The notes beneath the pieces were generated by a model. That model worked only from the letters and a program-made list of their open reading frames with translations, was not told the origin of the DNA and made no database searches. A stretch of DNA of 64,000 nt, taken from Thomasclavelia spiroformis (GTDB lineage Bacteria; Bacillota_I; Bacilli_A; Erysipelotrichales; Coprobacillaceae). Below are positions 27,653 to 36,576 of the stretch, in pieces. The DNA lies in NCBI GenBank assembly GCA_016901755.1, contig JACJKV010000007.1:20796-84795 (forward strand), in the 5' to 3' direction. The position numbers and the translations under genes were made by a program. Position 1 is the stretch's first letter, and each line of letters begins with the position of its first letter.

Positions 27653-28499
27653 TCATGTTTCAATGTCAGGAAAAGACATGTTATTAGGTTCGGTCAAAGA
27701 AGCTTTGTCTTATGGTGCCAATACATTTATGTTCTATACCGGTGCACCACAGAATACCAGAAGAAAAGCCATAGAAGAAATGAAGGTAGAAGAAGCTAAA
27801 GCTTTAATGGCAGCGAACAATATTGATTTAAAAAATGTTGTCGTACATGCGCCCTATATTATTAATCTGGCAAATACAGTTAAACTGGAAACTTTTGAAC
27901 TGGCTGTGGATTTCTTAAGACAGGAACTGGAAAGATGTGCTAAAATTGGGACTTCAATTTTAGTGCTGCATCCAGGAAGCCATGTCAAAGCGGGTGAAGA
28001 AGCTGGACTGGCACAGATCATCAAAGGACTGAATGAAGCTTTGCAGGATACGCCATATCAGGGGAAAATTGCTTTAGAGACCATGGCTGGTAAAGGCAGT
28101 GAACTGGGTACGACTTTCCAGCAGATACGTTATCTGATGGATCATTGTCAGTATCCAGAAAAATTAGGAGTTTGTCTAGATACCTGTCATATTCATGATG
28201 CTGGTTATGATCTCAGTGATTTTGATGCAATTCTGGATGAATTTGACCGTGTCATTGGTTTACAGCATTTGCTGGTGATTCATTTGAATGATTCTAAGAA
28301 TGTTAAAGGAGCGCATAAAGACCGTCATGCTAATCTTGGACATGGGGAAATTGGATTTGATATTTTAAATGGTATTGCTCATCATCCAAGAATAAAAGAT
28401 GTTCCTAAAATTTTAGAAACACCTTTTATCAATGGTAAAGCTCCTTATAAAGAAGAAATAGAAATGCTTAAAAATCAGACATTTAAAAATATCGAATGA
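27639..28499 (+). CDS. nfo: Endonuclease IV (AP endonuclease)
   Basis: The enzyme cuts DNA at abasic sites and uses three zinc ions. The TIM-barrel motifs are visible: [46 protein letters not shown], and [25 protein letters not shown]. At 286 residues it is complete. ATG 27639 lies inside the end of cshB, and translational coupling is likely. Its terminator lies inside the convergent downstream gene. Confidence 0.96.
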   Translation: MIIGSHVSMSGKDMLLGSVKEALSYGANTFMFYTGAPQNTRRKAIEEMKVEEAKALMAANNIDLKNVVVHAPYIINLANTVKLETFELAVDFLRQELERCAKIGTSILVLHPGSHVKAGEEAGLAQIIKGLNEALQDTPYQGKIALETMAGKGSELGTTFQQIRYLMDHCQYPEKLGVCLDTCHIHDAGYDLSDFDAILDEFDRVIGLQHLLVIHLNDSKNVKGAHKDRHANLGHGEIGFDILNGIAHHPRIKDVPKILETPFINGKAPYKEEIEMLKNQTFKNIE

Positions 28500-28729
28500 T
28501 AATCTTTAAATAAATTTTTTAATTTTAAACTAGTCGAAAGACTGGTTTTTTCTTTAACTGAATGAAGTAATACGGGCAGATAATGTTCATTAGTTAAAAC
28601 AAATCTGTTATTGGCGATCAGATGATAAATGATTCTAAGATCATCATCATCGATCTCCAGTGATCGGATCTGATGTTTTCTGCGAAATTCCTCAAATGTG
28701 ATAAAATGATTGATCAATAAGTCTTCCAT
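28475..28729 (-). CDS. Small protein of unknown function
   Basis: The 84-residue reading frame has a strong ribosome site (AGGAGG, 7-8 bases before the ATG) on the minus strand. It is the last gene after ispG, behind a hairpin. The sequence is charged and helical ([21 protein letters not shown]). No motif is recognised. Its 3' end overlaps the nfo end by 25 bases in antisense. Codon use looks native. Probably a real gene, role unknown. Confidence 0.6.
   Translation of the reverse strand: MEDLLINHFITFEEFRRKHQIRSLEIDDDDLRIIYHLIANNRFVLTNEHYLPVLLHSVKEKTSLSTSLKLKNLFKDYHSIFLNV
28528..28551 (+). terminator. Terminator of nfo, inside the opposite gene
   Basis: AACTAGTC (28528-28535) pairs with GACTGGTT (28540-28547) with a GAAA tetraloop and a T run. 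It lies in the coding part of the 84-residue minus-strand gene. Confidence 0.75.
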
Positions 28730-28757
28730 ATATATGTCCTCCTATACATATATATGA

Positions 28758-28785
28758 AAAAAAGATGGTTTAATTCACCATCTTT
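28758..28785 (-). terminator. Terminator or attenuator after ispG
   Basis: On the minus strand AAAGATGG (28785-28778) pairs with CCATCTTT (28768-28761), followed by T. It overlaps the ispG stop and precedes the 84-residue gene, which has its own ribosome site. Confidence 0.75.
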
Positions 28786-29825
28786 AATATTTCTTCTTTC
28801 AGAGTTTTTACCATATCTTCCTGTTTGACCTTACAGATGATCTTTCCTTTTTTAAACAGTAATCCTTCTTTGACACCACCAGCAATACCGATATCTGCAT
28901 TACGGGCTTCACCAGGACCGTTTACCGCACAGCCCATGATTGCTACCGTGATGTCACTTTGAATATTATTAAGGAAATCTTCGATTTCTTTAGCTACTGG
29001 AATAAGATCATATTGGATTCTTCCACAGGTTGGACAAGAAACCAGAGTGGGAACGTGTGTAATCAGATCAAGTTCTTTTAACAGCGTTTTGGCTACTTTG
29101 ATTTCTTCAACGGGATTATCGCTTAAAGAAACTCTGATCGTATTACCGATACCATTGTATAACAGCGTTCCAATTCCTAAAGCTGATTTGACCGTTCCGC
29201 CAAGCTTGGTTCCAGCTTCAGTGACACCTAAGTGTAAAGGACAGTCAAATGTTTCACTGGCCAGAGTATAGGCTTCAATTGTCAGCATGGTATTAGAAGA
29301 TTTCAAAGAGATACAGTAATCATGAAAATCTAATGATTCTAAAATATCGATATGTTTTTGTGCACTTTCGATCATTCCCTGAGCGGTTGGCTTGCCATAT
29401 TTTTCTAGAATGTCTTTTTCTAAAGAACCACTATTAACACCGATACGAATGGGAATATGTTTTTCTTTGCAGGCTTTAACTACAGCTTTGGTTTTTTCGA
29501 TATCACCTATATTTCCAGGATTAATTCTGATTTTATCAATTCCTGATTCAATGGCAATCAAAGCCAGTTTATAGTCAAAATGGATATCAGCTACCAAAGG
29601 AACATGAACCTGTTTTTTGATTTCCTGAATCGCATAGGCATCTTCTTTGTCAAAGACAGCCATTCTTACGATCTGACATCCCGCCTGTTCCAGTTCGTGG
29701 ATCTGTCTGATAGTAGCTTTGATATCTTTTGTTTTGGTATTTGTCATTGACTGAATGATGACATCATTGTTTCCGCCTAAAGTCAGATTACCTACTTTGA
29801 ATGATCTTGTTTCATTTCTCTTCAT
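28770..29825 (-). CDS. ispG: 4-hydroxy-3-methylbut-2-enyl diphosphate synthase
   Basis: IspG converts MEcPP to HMBPP, the substrate of ispH, and holds a [4Fe-4S] cluster. The cluster cysteines are in SCPTCGR and [11 protein letters not shown], near the C-terminus. At 351 residues it is the short bacterial form. ATG 29825 follows AGGTGAT; a GTG at 29834 is in frame but overlaps the ribosome site. ispG and ispH in the same window support the MEP route. Confidence 0.96.
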   Translation of the reverse strand: MKRNETRSFKVGNLTLGGNNDVIIQSMTNTKTKDIKATIRQIHELEQAGCQIVRMAVFDKEDAYAIQEIKKQVHVPLVADIHFDYKLALIAIESGIDKIRINPGNIGDIEKTKAVVKACKEKHIPIRIGVNSGSLEKDILEKYGKPTAQGMIESAQKHIDILESLDFHDYCISLKSSNTMLTIEAYTLASETFDCPLHLGVTEAGTKLGGTVKSALGIGTLLYNGIGNTIRVSLSDNPVEEIKVAKTLLKELDLITHVPTLVSCPTCGRIQYDLIPVAKEIEDFLNNIQSDITVAIMGCAVNGPGEARNADIGIAGGVKEGLLFKKGKIICKVKQEDMVKTLKEEILKMVN

Positions 29826-29851
29826 ATTTATCACCTAATTCTATTATAAAA

Positions 29852-31621
29852 TTATTTAGACAGGTTTTCAAACTCATTTAATAATTCTTCAAAATATTTG
29901 AATGCATCATCATATATTGCATCATCAAGGGGATCGACACCAGCGTGTTTCAGCAGATCAACAGGTGATTCTTTGCCACCGGATTTTAAGAAATTCAGAT
30001 ATTTTTCGGTTTGCTGGTGATCGTTAGCCAGAATGCGTTTAACGATGGCTAGGGCAACGGTCATTCCTAAAGTATATTTATAAACATAATAATCATAGTA
30101 GAAATGAGGAACATAGTAACATGACCAGCCAACAAGTTCATCAAGTTTGACATCATCTCCAAAATATTCCTGATTTAACTTGGCATAGAGATCAGTAATA
30201 GTTTGTGATGACATTGGTTCATTGTTTTGTGCCATCATGTGCAGTTTATGTTCAAAATCAGCAAACATTGGCTGTCTGAAGATCAGTCCTACACAGTTTT
30301 CCAGCTGTTCATATATAAAATATCTTTTCTCTTCATTTGTTTGGGCGTGATCAATCATATAGTTGATCAGTAAAGTTTCATTGACCGTTGAAGCGACTTC
30401 AGCGACAAAAATTCGATAATTACTGTTGACAAAAGACTGATTGGCTGATGACAGATAAGTATGAACACTATGTCCTAATTCATGAATCAGTGTTGACAGT
30501 GAATCATAGTCACCAATAAAATTCATCAGAATATAAGGCTGAGTCAGATAACTGCCACTGCTGTAGGCACCACCGCGTTTATGATCGGTTGGATAATAAT
30601 CGATCCATCGTTTTTCACGAGCCTGACTGATAATGTTAAGATATTCTTCACCAAAAGGCGCTAATGCCTGATTAATGATGTCAAAACATTCATCAATCGT
30701 ATATTTTCTGGAAATGCTTTTAACCAAAGGAATATTAAGATCATAATTGTAAAAATCATCAATTTTCAGTAATTCTTTCTTTAAACGATTATAACGGTGA
30801 AATAAATAACGATACTGATGATTAGCTTTTTCCAGAATTTTGAAAAACAGTGAACTTGGAACATCATCATTAAATACACTGGCTTCTAATGGGGTTTCAA
30901 AATGTCTGATATCGCTGTAAAAAGCATCTTTTTTCATAACGCCTGATAATGTTAAGGCAAAAGTATTTTCAAATTTTTTGTATTCTTTAAAGAATTTATG
31001 GTAGGCATCTTTTCTGACATTAACATCTTTATTTTTCAGAAACTGACTTAATGTTGCCTGATTTAAAGTCTTTTTCTTTCCGTTGACTTCAACATCTTCA
31101 AAATCAAGACGTAAAGAATCAAAAACCTGTTCTGAAGTATCAGCAATATTATCCATTTTAGCAACCAGCATTTCCTGCTGATCATCTAACAGATGAGGTT
31201 TATAAGATAGAATATTACTGATTGAATAACGGTAATCTTTTAATCTTTCATCTTCCAGATAAGTTTTAATGATCTGGTCATGCTTACATATTTCATTATC
31301 AACATATACCAGTTTGACACTGGCTTGCTGCAGCAATGTCATGACTGTTGCCAGCATTTTCTGATATTCCTGGTTTTCTGGTTCAACATCACAGTTTAGA
31401 TGAGCAAAGCAGTAAGCTTTATTGACCAGCATTGACATTTCATCTCTTTTTGTTAGAAAACTGATAAAGTTTTCTATATCCAGAGTCAGTTTGCCTTCAA
31501 ATTGACTGAGCTCTTCCAGCAAAGATGTACAGGTTTTGATATCATCATAAAATTCCTGATCGTTTTTGTATATGCTGGTGAGATCCCATTTATATTTTTC
31601 TTCAATATCTGTTCTTTTCAT
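29852..31621 (-). CDS. pepF: Oligoendopeptidase F (M3B family)
   Basis: The zinc site HELGH lies in LIHELGHSVHTYLSS, with the third ligand Glu in a following helix (FVAEVASTVNE). At 589 residues it matches the family, which cuts short peptides in the cytosol. The N-terminal half is the helical lid domain. The gene lies 26 bases upstream of ispG on the same strand, so readthrough is possible. AAGGAG stands before the ATG. Confidence 0.96.
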   Translation of the reverse strand: MKRTDIEEKYKWDLTSIYKNDQEFYDDIKTCTSLLEELSQFEGKLTLDIENFISFLTKRDEMSMLVNKAYCFAHLNCDVEPENQEYQKMLATVMTLLQQASVKLVYVDNEICKHDQIIKTYLEDERLKDYRYSISNILSYKPHLLDDQQEMLVAKMDNIADTSEQVFDSLRLDFEDVEVNGKKKTLNQATLSQFLKNKDVNVRKDAYHKFFKEYKKFENTFALTLSGVMKKDAFYSDIRHFETPLEASVFNDDVPSSLFFKILEKANHQYRYLFHRYNRLKKELLKIDDFYNYDLNIPLVKSISRKYTIDECFDIINQALAPFGEEYLNIISQAREKRWIDYYPTDHKRGGAYSSGSYLTQPYILMNFIGDYDSLSTLIHELGHSVHTYLSSANQSFVNSNYRIFVAEVASTVNETLLINYMIDHAQTNEEKRYFIYEQLENCVGLIFRQPMFADFEHKLHMMAQNNEPMSSQTITDLYAKLNQEYFGDDVKLDELVGWSCYYVPHFYYDYYVYKYTLGMTVALAIVKRILANDHQQTEKYLNFLKSGGKESPVDLLKHAGVDPLDDAIYDDAFKYFEELLNEFENLSK

Positions 31622-31636
31622 ACAATTTTCTCCTTA

Positions 31637-31668
31637 AATAAAAAAACTCCATCGACTAGATAGAGTTT
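31637..31668 (-). terminator. Terminator after rpsT
   Basis: On the minus strand AAACTCTATC (31668-31659) pairs with GATGGAGTTT (31653-31644) with one U-G pair and ends in a T run. It overlaps the rpsT stop codon. Confidence 0.85.
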
Positions 31669-31916
31669 ACTAATTTAGCTAATCTAGATTTTTGTCTGTT
31701 AGCATAATTCTTATGATGAATACCTTTGCTTACAGAAGCATCTAATTTACTAGCAGCTTTATTATATGCTGCAACAGCAGCTTCCTTATTTCCAGCTTCA
31801 ACTTCAGCTAAAACGTGTTTGATTGCAGTTTTTAATGCTGATTTACAAGAAGCATTTTTTGCTCTTTTTTTGTTATCGTTTTTATAACGTTTAATTTGTT
31901 GTTTCATATTTGCCAT
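31656..31916 (-). CDS. rpsT: 30S ribosomal protein S20
   Basis: This 86-residue, Lys- and Ala-rich helical protein has the S20 pattern: ANMKQQIKRYKNDNKKRAKN at the start and a typical end (HKNYANRQKSRLAKLV). It binds 16S rRNA early in assembly. AGGTGAAAG stands 3-8 bases before the ATG. It is divergent to gpr, as in Bacillus. Confidence 0.97.
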   Translation of the reverse strand: MANMKQQIKRYKNDNKKRAKNASCKSALKTAIKHVLAEVEAGNKEAAVAAYNKAASKLDASVSKGIHHKNYANRQKSRLAKLVNSI

Positions 31917-32075
31917 GATCTTTCACCTCACTTTACAATTTGCTTTTATATTATATATAAAAATGCACATAATTGCAATATTTTTTTCAATAACATCAAA
32001 ATAATATTGTTTTTATTTAAAAAAATTACGATGATTAATCTGATGAAAACTGGGAATGATTATATTGGTGATATT

Positions 32076-33026
32076 ATGGATGAAAAAGATATGCACAGTG
32101 ATCTGGCTAATGAAACAGTAACTCAGTTACAGGAGGGCAGACATTATCATAAAAGTATCGAATCTTATGATGAATTAACCGTCGAACATTATCAGATTCT
32201 TACCAGTCATCAGCATATTCATAAAGGACAGTATTATGAGTTTTTCTTTAAAGACTGTCACCAGCAAAATATTGCAGAAAAAATCAGCGAAAAACTGCAG
32301 CTGCTGATCGATGATATAGAATATCCAACGATTCTGGTCGTAGGACTGGGCAACAGCTATCTTACCAGCGATGCTATTGGACCGAGAAGTCTAAGAGATA
32401 TTCGTGTGACGCATTACCTTGATGACTGTATCAAACTGGAAAATCATTACTATGATATCCTGGCCATTACACCAGGAGTCATGTATCAGACAGGAATGGA
32501 GACGGTTGATATTATCAAAGCGCTGGTAGATGAATATGACATAGATATCGTGATTGCTATTGATGCTCTATGTGCCAGCGATTATCAGAAACTTGGACAT
32601 GTCATTCAGATCAATGATGTTGGGATCCATCCTGGAAGTGGGATCGGCAATCATCGTAAAGCGATTCATTATGATACTTTAGGCTGCAAGGTCATTGCTA
32701 TTGGGGTTCCCACAGTTATTTATGCTTCGTCCGTGATCAGGGAAACTTTCCAGCTGATCAAAGCTTATTTTGGTGATTCTCTACAGCCATCCAGTAAGCT
32801 CAAGATTGGGAAAAGAAGCTATCAGGGGCGTCTTTCTAAGCAGCAGGAACAGTCATTATTAGGCTATATTGGTTCGCTTAGTGATGAAGATCTACAGTTA
32901 CTTTTATTTGAAATACTGGATCCAGTTGATAAAAACTATGTCATGTCTGATAAGCAGATCGATGAGCAGGTCGAAATGTTAAGTAAGATCATAGCACATT
33001 CTTTAAATGAATTAAGGTATAAATAG
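32076..33026 (+). CDS. gpr: Spore germination protease GPR
   Basis: GPR degrades the small acid-soluble spore proteins at germination and is made as a zymogen. Here HSDLANET matches the N-terminal processing region, and VVGLGNSYLTSDAIGPR, AITPGVMYQTGMET and VIAIDALCA are the conserved core. The start is uncertain: ATG 32076 (GGTGAT upstream, short spacing) or ATG 32091. The open frame reaches back to 31896 across the rpsT promoter, which I reject. A sigma-G promoter was not recognised. It is followed by spoIIP, as in Bacillus. Confidence 0.9.
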   Translation: MDEKDMHSDLANETVTQLQEGRHYHKSIESYDELTVEHYQILTSHQHIHKGQYYEFFFKDCHQQNIAEKISEKLQLLIDDIEYPTILVVGLGNSYLTSDAIGPRSLRDIRVTHYLDDCIKLENHYYDILAITPGVMYQTGMETVDIIKALVDEYDIDIVIAIDALCASDYQKLGHVIQINDVGIHPGSGIGNHRKAIHYDTLGCKVIAIGVPTVIYASSVIRETFQLIKAYFGDSLQPSSKLKIGKRSYQGRLSKQQEQSLLGYIGSLSDEDLQLLLFEILDPVDKNYVMSDKQIDEQVEMLSKIIAHSLNELRYK

Positions 33027-33030
33027 GATC

Positions 33031-33071
33031 TGACGCTCATACCTTTTAATAAGGTGATATGATGAGCGTCA
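33031..33071 (+). promoter_or_regulatory. Hairpin enclosing the spoIIP start codon and ribosome site
   Basis: TGACGCTCAT (33031-33040) and ATGAGCGTCA (33062-33071) are perfect 10-bp partners. The inner ACCTT and AAGGT (33041-33045 with 33051-33055) add five pairs. The AAGGTGAT ribosome site and the ATG at 33062 lie inside the paired parts. This could hold back spoIIP translation. Confidence 0.6.
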
Positions 33072-33787
33072 AAGTTTCGGTTCAAATCATCATGAAAGTC
33101 ATTTTGATCATGGTGTTAATATGTTATTTGCCACAGTATACATTGCAGACAGCCAAAGTGTATAAAGCTAGTGAAGATGTCCAGACCCAAAAACCGGCGG
33201 TTGCCGCCAGTGTCCCGGTTTCTAACAAACGAGTGCATATTTACAATACCCATCAAAGCGAAGAGTATAATGGGTTTAATGTTAGAGATGGGGCCAGATA
33301 TTTGAAAGAGTGTCTTACAGAAATTGGATATTATTGTGATGTTGAGGAAAATGATTTTGAAAACTATAAAAGTATTCATCAGATTGCCTATAATAAATCT
33401 TACACTGTTTCTAAAATGTATCTGCAGCAGGCAGTTGCTCAAAACGGGAATTATGATCTGATCATTGATTTTCATCGCGACAGTGTTGATCGCCAGTATT
33501 CCACTGTTACTGTGAATAATAAATCTTATGCCAAGATCATGTTTGTTGTAGGAAAGAGCAGTGGTAAATTTGAAAGTGTCAATAGTTTATGTGAAACACT
33601 TTCAGCTAAAGCCAATGAATATGTAGAAGGGATCACCAGAGGTGTCATGGTTAAAAGCAGTCATTATAATCAGGGGGATTATGAGCATACGATTCTGATT
33701 GAATTTGGCGGACAGAGCAATACTAAAGAAGAAGTACAGAATACTATTGATATCATGGCGCTGGTGATAAGGGATTATTTACAATGA
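33062..33787 (+). CDS. spoIIP: Stage II sporulation protein P
   Basis: SpoIIP is the amidase/endopeptidase that, with SpoIID and SpoIIM, degrades septal peptidoglycan during engulfment. The SpoIIP domain is clear: HIYNTHQSEEY (metal-binding His), DLIIDFHRDSVDR and the Glu in LIEFGGQSNTKEE. One N-terminal membrane segment is seen (residues about 8-25). At 241 residues it is much shorter than Bacillus SpoIIP (about 400) and has only a short linker. ATG 33062 is chosen over 33059 because the AAGGTG spacing is better. Confidence 0.92.
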   Translation: MSVKVSVQIIMKVILIMVLICYLPQYTLQTAKVYKASEDVQTQKPAVAASVPVSNKRVHIYNTHQSEEYNGFNVRDGARYLKECLTEIGYYCDVEENDFENYKSIHQIAYNKSYTVSKMYLQQAVAQNGNYDLIIDFHRDSVDRQYSTVTVNNKSYAKIMFVVGKSSGKFESVNSLCETLSAKANEYVEGITRGVMVKSSHYNQGDYEHTILIEFGGQSNTKEEVQNTIDIMALVIRDYLQ

Positions 33788-34068
33788 AAGATATACTGAT
33801 AGATTTTTGTCTGGTAGGACTGCTGCTGTTTTTTTTAAATGGCATGCTTAATAATGATTATATTGAAAATACATTGATGGAAAAAGAAATACAGGCTTTT
33901 GAAGAAGATATCGATAATCAGAAAGTCATTCAATATGATCAGGGGATTTATGATAATGGAGAAGATAATGGCATATCAAAATGTTTGAAAATTGTCAGTG
34001 ATTGGTGTATAAATTTTATAAAGGTAATTATGTTGATTATCTCTAATTTTATTAGTAAACTGTTATAG
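33784..34068 (+). CDS. Small membrane protein after spoIIP
   Basis: The 94-residue protein has one membrane segment at each end (IDFCLVGLLLFFLNG and FIKVIMLIISNFI) and a charged, acidic middle. It overlaps spoIIP by four bases (ATGA), so it is in the same operon and may act in sporulation. In Bacillus the gene after spoIIP is yqxA, also small with membrane character; sequence identity cannot be judged here. Function unknown. Confidence 0.65.
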   Translation: MKDILIDFCLVGLLLFFLNGMLNNDYIENTLMEKEIQAFEEDIDNQKVIQYDQGIYDNGEDNGISKCLKIVSDWCINFIKVIMLIISNFISKLL

Positions 34069-34082
34069 AGGGAAGTGATGAA

Positions 34083-35036
34083 ATGAAAGATTTAAAAATT
34101 GTATTTATGGGAACGGCAACTTTTTCACAGGCGGTTTTAGAGAGACTGATTGCTGAAAATTATCCTGTAGCGATGGTCGTAACACAGCCAGATCGAATGG
34201 TAGGCAGAAAAAAACAGATCAAGATGCCTGAAGTCAAGGAAGTTGCTTTACAGCATCATATTCCAGTATTTCAGCCAGAAAAGATCAGGACTGACTATCA
34301 GCCAATTATCGATCTTCAGCCCGATCTGATCATCACGGCAGCTTATGGACAGCTTGTACCACAGGCTATACTTGATGCTCCACGTTTAGGATGTATTAAT
34401 GTGCATGCTTCACTGCTGCCAAAATATCGTGGGGGAGCGCCTGTTCATTATGCGATATTAAATGGTGATGATAAAACGGGAGTGACCATTATGTATATGG
34501 TCAAAAAAATGGATGCCGGCAATATTATTTATCAGCAGGAAACACCTATAGCTCTTGATGAAACGGTAGGAGAGCTTTATGATCGTCTGTCTGTTATCGG
34601 GGCTCAGGCACTGATCGAGGCATTACCTGCTATTATTGCTAAAACCAATGCTTCTGTGCCTCAGGATGAAAGTCTGGTCAGCTATGCACCGGTTATTACT
34701 CGAGAACAGGAAAAAATTGATTTTAACAGACCAGCTTTGGAAGTGCATAATCATATTAGAGGTTTAAATCCATGGCCTGGTGCGTATACGACATATCAGG
34801 GTAAAACAGTGAAGATCTTTAATGGTTTTGTACATAACTGTGAAAATGCCCAAACCCATCATCGTCATCAGCTGCCAGGAACTATTGTTAAGATCTTTAA
34901 AGATGCCATTGGGGTCAAAGTTGAAGATGGAGTTTATATTATTACTGAATTTCAGCTGGAAGGCAAACGTCGTATGCTGGTCAAAGACTATTTAAATGGT
35001 CATAATATTTTTGCAGTTGATACACAGTTTGAATAA
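34083..35036 (+). CDS. fmt: Methionyl-tRNA formyltransferase
   Basis: Fmt formylates initiator Met-tRNA with 10-formyl-THF. The catalytic domain has IVFMGTATFSQAVL, the motif HASLLPKYRGGAPVHYAI, and the C-terminal tRNA-binding domain has NPWPGAYT. At 317 residues it is complete. It is 14 bases after the small membrane gene, so it may be in the gpr-spoIIP transcript or have its own promoter. Deformylase is not adjacent. Confidence 0.97.
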   Translation: MKDLKIVFMGTATFSQAVLERLIAENYPVAMVVTQPDRMVGRKKQIKMPEVKEVALQHHIPVFQPEKIRTDYQPIIDLQPDLIITAAYGQLVPQAILDAPRLGCINVHASLLPKYRGGAPVHYAILNGDDKTGVTIMYMVKKMDAGNIIYQQETPIALDETVGELYDRLSVIGAQALIEALPAIIAKTNASVPQDESLVSYAPVITREQEKIDFNRPALEVHNHIRGLNPWPGAYTTYQGKTVKIFNGFVHNCENAQTHHRHQLPGTIVKIFKDAIGVKVEDGVYIITEFQLEGKRRMLVKDYLNGHNIFAVDTQFE

Positions 35037-35044
35037 GGATCATG

Positions 35045-35074
35045 AACATATCTCTTGACAGGGATATGTTTTTT
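35045..35074 (+). terminator. Terminator after fmt
   Basis: AACATATC (35045-35052) pairs with GATATGTT (35063-35070), then T run. A TTGACA box (35055-35060) lies in the loop; a TATAAT at 35088-35093 follows too far away for a normal spacing. Confidence 0.75.
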
Positions 35075-35117
35075 GCGCTGTTTATTGTATAATGATGAAA
35101 AATAAAAGAGGTGTCTT

Positions 35118-35450
35118 ATGAAAAAAATAACTGCTTTAACAATATATACATTAGTGATCATAGGTGGTTCCTTTCTTTTCCAGAATACGACATGGATCGA
35201 AAATGCTTTATATTTGGGAACGATTATTCTGGCAGTAGGAATTATTGCAATTTTAAATCCTGGACTGAAAAACACAAAAAATCGACGTTTTGTAGAACAG
35301 AAAATGAACAGCGAACAGATTCAGCGAGAACTGGAAGATCAGCTGGCTGCAAATAAAAGTGAAATAGAGCGTATTTCATTATGTTCTATTATGATGTATC
35401 TTTATCTGCTGGTGCCATTTTTTATTGCTATGGGACTGTTTGTGAGGTAA
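35118..35450 (+). CDS. Small membrane protein of unknown function
   Basis: The 110-residue protein has two N-terminal membrane helices, a charged helix (MNSEQIQRELEDQLAANKSE) and one C-terminal membrane helix. AGAGGTG stands before the ATG, and TATAAT lies at 35088-35093. It is the first of four tightly packed genes ending in a LytTR regulator. No known family was recognised. Confidence 0.7.
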   Translation: MKKITALTIYTLVIIGGSFLFQNTTWIENALYLGTIILAVGIIAILNPGLKNTKNRRFVEQKMNSEQIQRELEDQLAANKSEIERISLCSIMMYLYLLVPFFIAMGLFVR

Positions 35451-35452
35451 AT

Positions 35453-35971
35453 ATGAAGACTTTATATCTGATTGGCGGTACGATGGGAGTTGGCAAGACA
35501 ACAACTTCTCAGCAGTTAAAAAAAGCTTTAGAGCATAGTGTTTTTTTAGACGGAGACTGGTGCTGGGATGCACATCCCTTTGTCGTTACACCTGAGACGA
35601 AACAAATGGTTGAAGATAATATCGTTTATCTGCTGAATAATTTTATTCACTGCAGTGCATATCAGCATATTATTTTCTGCTGGGTGATGCACCAGCAAAA
35701 GATCATTGATGATTTACTGTCACGTTTGGATCTTCATGATGTGCGACTGGTCAATATTTCTTTGATCTGCCGTCAGGAAGCACTGGTTGAAAGATTATCT
35801 CATGATGTTGCACTGGGCAAAAGAAGTGAGGACGTCATTTTCAGGAGTGTTGAACGTTTGCCTTTATATCATGATCTGCAGACGATAAAAATAGATGTCA
35901 GTGACATCACCAGTCAAGAAGCTGCGATGGCAATCATCAGTTATGTGCCGGAAAAAAGCGAGAAGTCATGA
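35453..35971 (+). CDS. P-loop nucleotide kinase-like protein
   Basis: The N-terminus has a Walker A (GGTMGVGKTT) followed by an Asp-rich strand (LDGDWCWDAHPF), like small AAA/shikimate-kinase type phosphotransferases. The chain is 172 residues. It follows the membrane protein by two bases with GAGGT before ATG 35453. The substrate is unknown. It overlaps the next gene by four bases (ATGA). Confidence 0.72.
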   Translation: MKTLYLIGGTMGVGKTTTSQQLKKALEHSVFLDGDWCWDAHPFVVTPETKQMVEDNIVYLLNNFIHCSAYQHIIFCWVMHQQKIIDDLLSRLDLHDVRLVNISLICRQEALVERLSHDVALGKRSEDVIFRSVERLPLYHDLQTIKIDVSDITSQEAAMAIISYVPEKSEKS

Positions 35972-36576
35972 AGAAGATCACGGTAGGGAAAACCAGTCGT
36001 AAAAATTTGCGCCGTCTTTATATTATTTATGCGGTTTTGATGCTATTATTATTGCCTTATCTGGCTGTATCTGTTTTATTTGATATGACCGAACTGAAAC
36101 TGTTAATGATCCTGTTTTTGCTGTTAGTCATATTGGTGTTTACTCTGATCATTCCAGGACTGTCATATTTAGGATCGATCTGGGAAGTTGATGAGCATTA
36201 TTTTCGTCATATTGTTTTTAACAGTTATCTGGATAAATGTCGAATGTTTTATCATCGTCCTTATGCAGGTAATCATGTTGCTTTAAAACTGAAAAATATA
36301 GATTATATTATTGTTGACCATTATTGTCGTGTGAAGTATCCTTCTCGTTTTCTTTACAGTGATGCGGGCTATCCAGTAGTTATCAGATTTTATATGCAGG
36401 ATGGTTCTCAATATCAGTTTGAAAAGATGTTAAGTGATGATCGACAGACAACGATAGCGGCTTTTACCTGGATGAAAAAACGTGGGGTACGCATCATTGA
36501 TAAGCATCATATTTTAGCAGCCTATCAGCAAGGGCTTCATCTCCAGCAGTATTTAAAGGAGATCAGCCATGATTAG
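35968..36576 (+). CDS. Membrane protein with C-terminal cytosolic domain, unknown function
   Basis: Two close membrane helices (about residues 16-70) precede a soluble part rich in Tyr and beta-strand patterns (HVALKLKNIDYIIVD, YPVVIRFYMQDGSQYQFEKM) that could be PH-like. The chain has 202 residues. It overlaps both neighbours by a few bases. The pattern resembles YcxB-type membrane PH proteins, which is a guess. Its partner is probably the LytTR protein. Confidence 0.6.
   Translation: MKKITVGKTSRKNLRRLYIIYAVLMLLLLPYLAVSVLFDMTELKLLMILFLLLVILVFTLIIPGLSYLGSIWEVDEHYFRHIVFNSYLDKCRMFYHRPYAGNHVALKLKNIDYIIVDHYCRVKYPSRFLYSDAGYPVVIRFYMQDGSQYQFEKMLSDDRQTTIAAFTWMKKRGVRIIDKHHILAAYQQGLHLQQYLKEISHD

Noticed and set aside
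31896..32075. Upstream extension of gpr
   Set aside because: The frame runs through the rpsT promoter and start region and translates into low-complexity residues; no ribosome site supports it.
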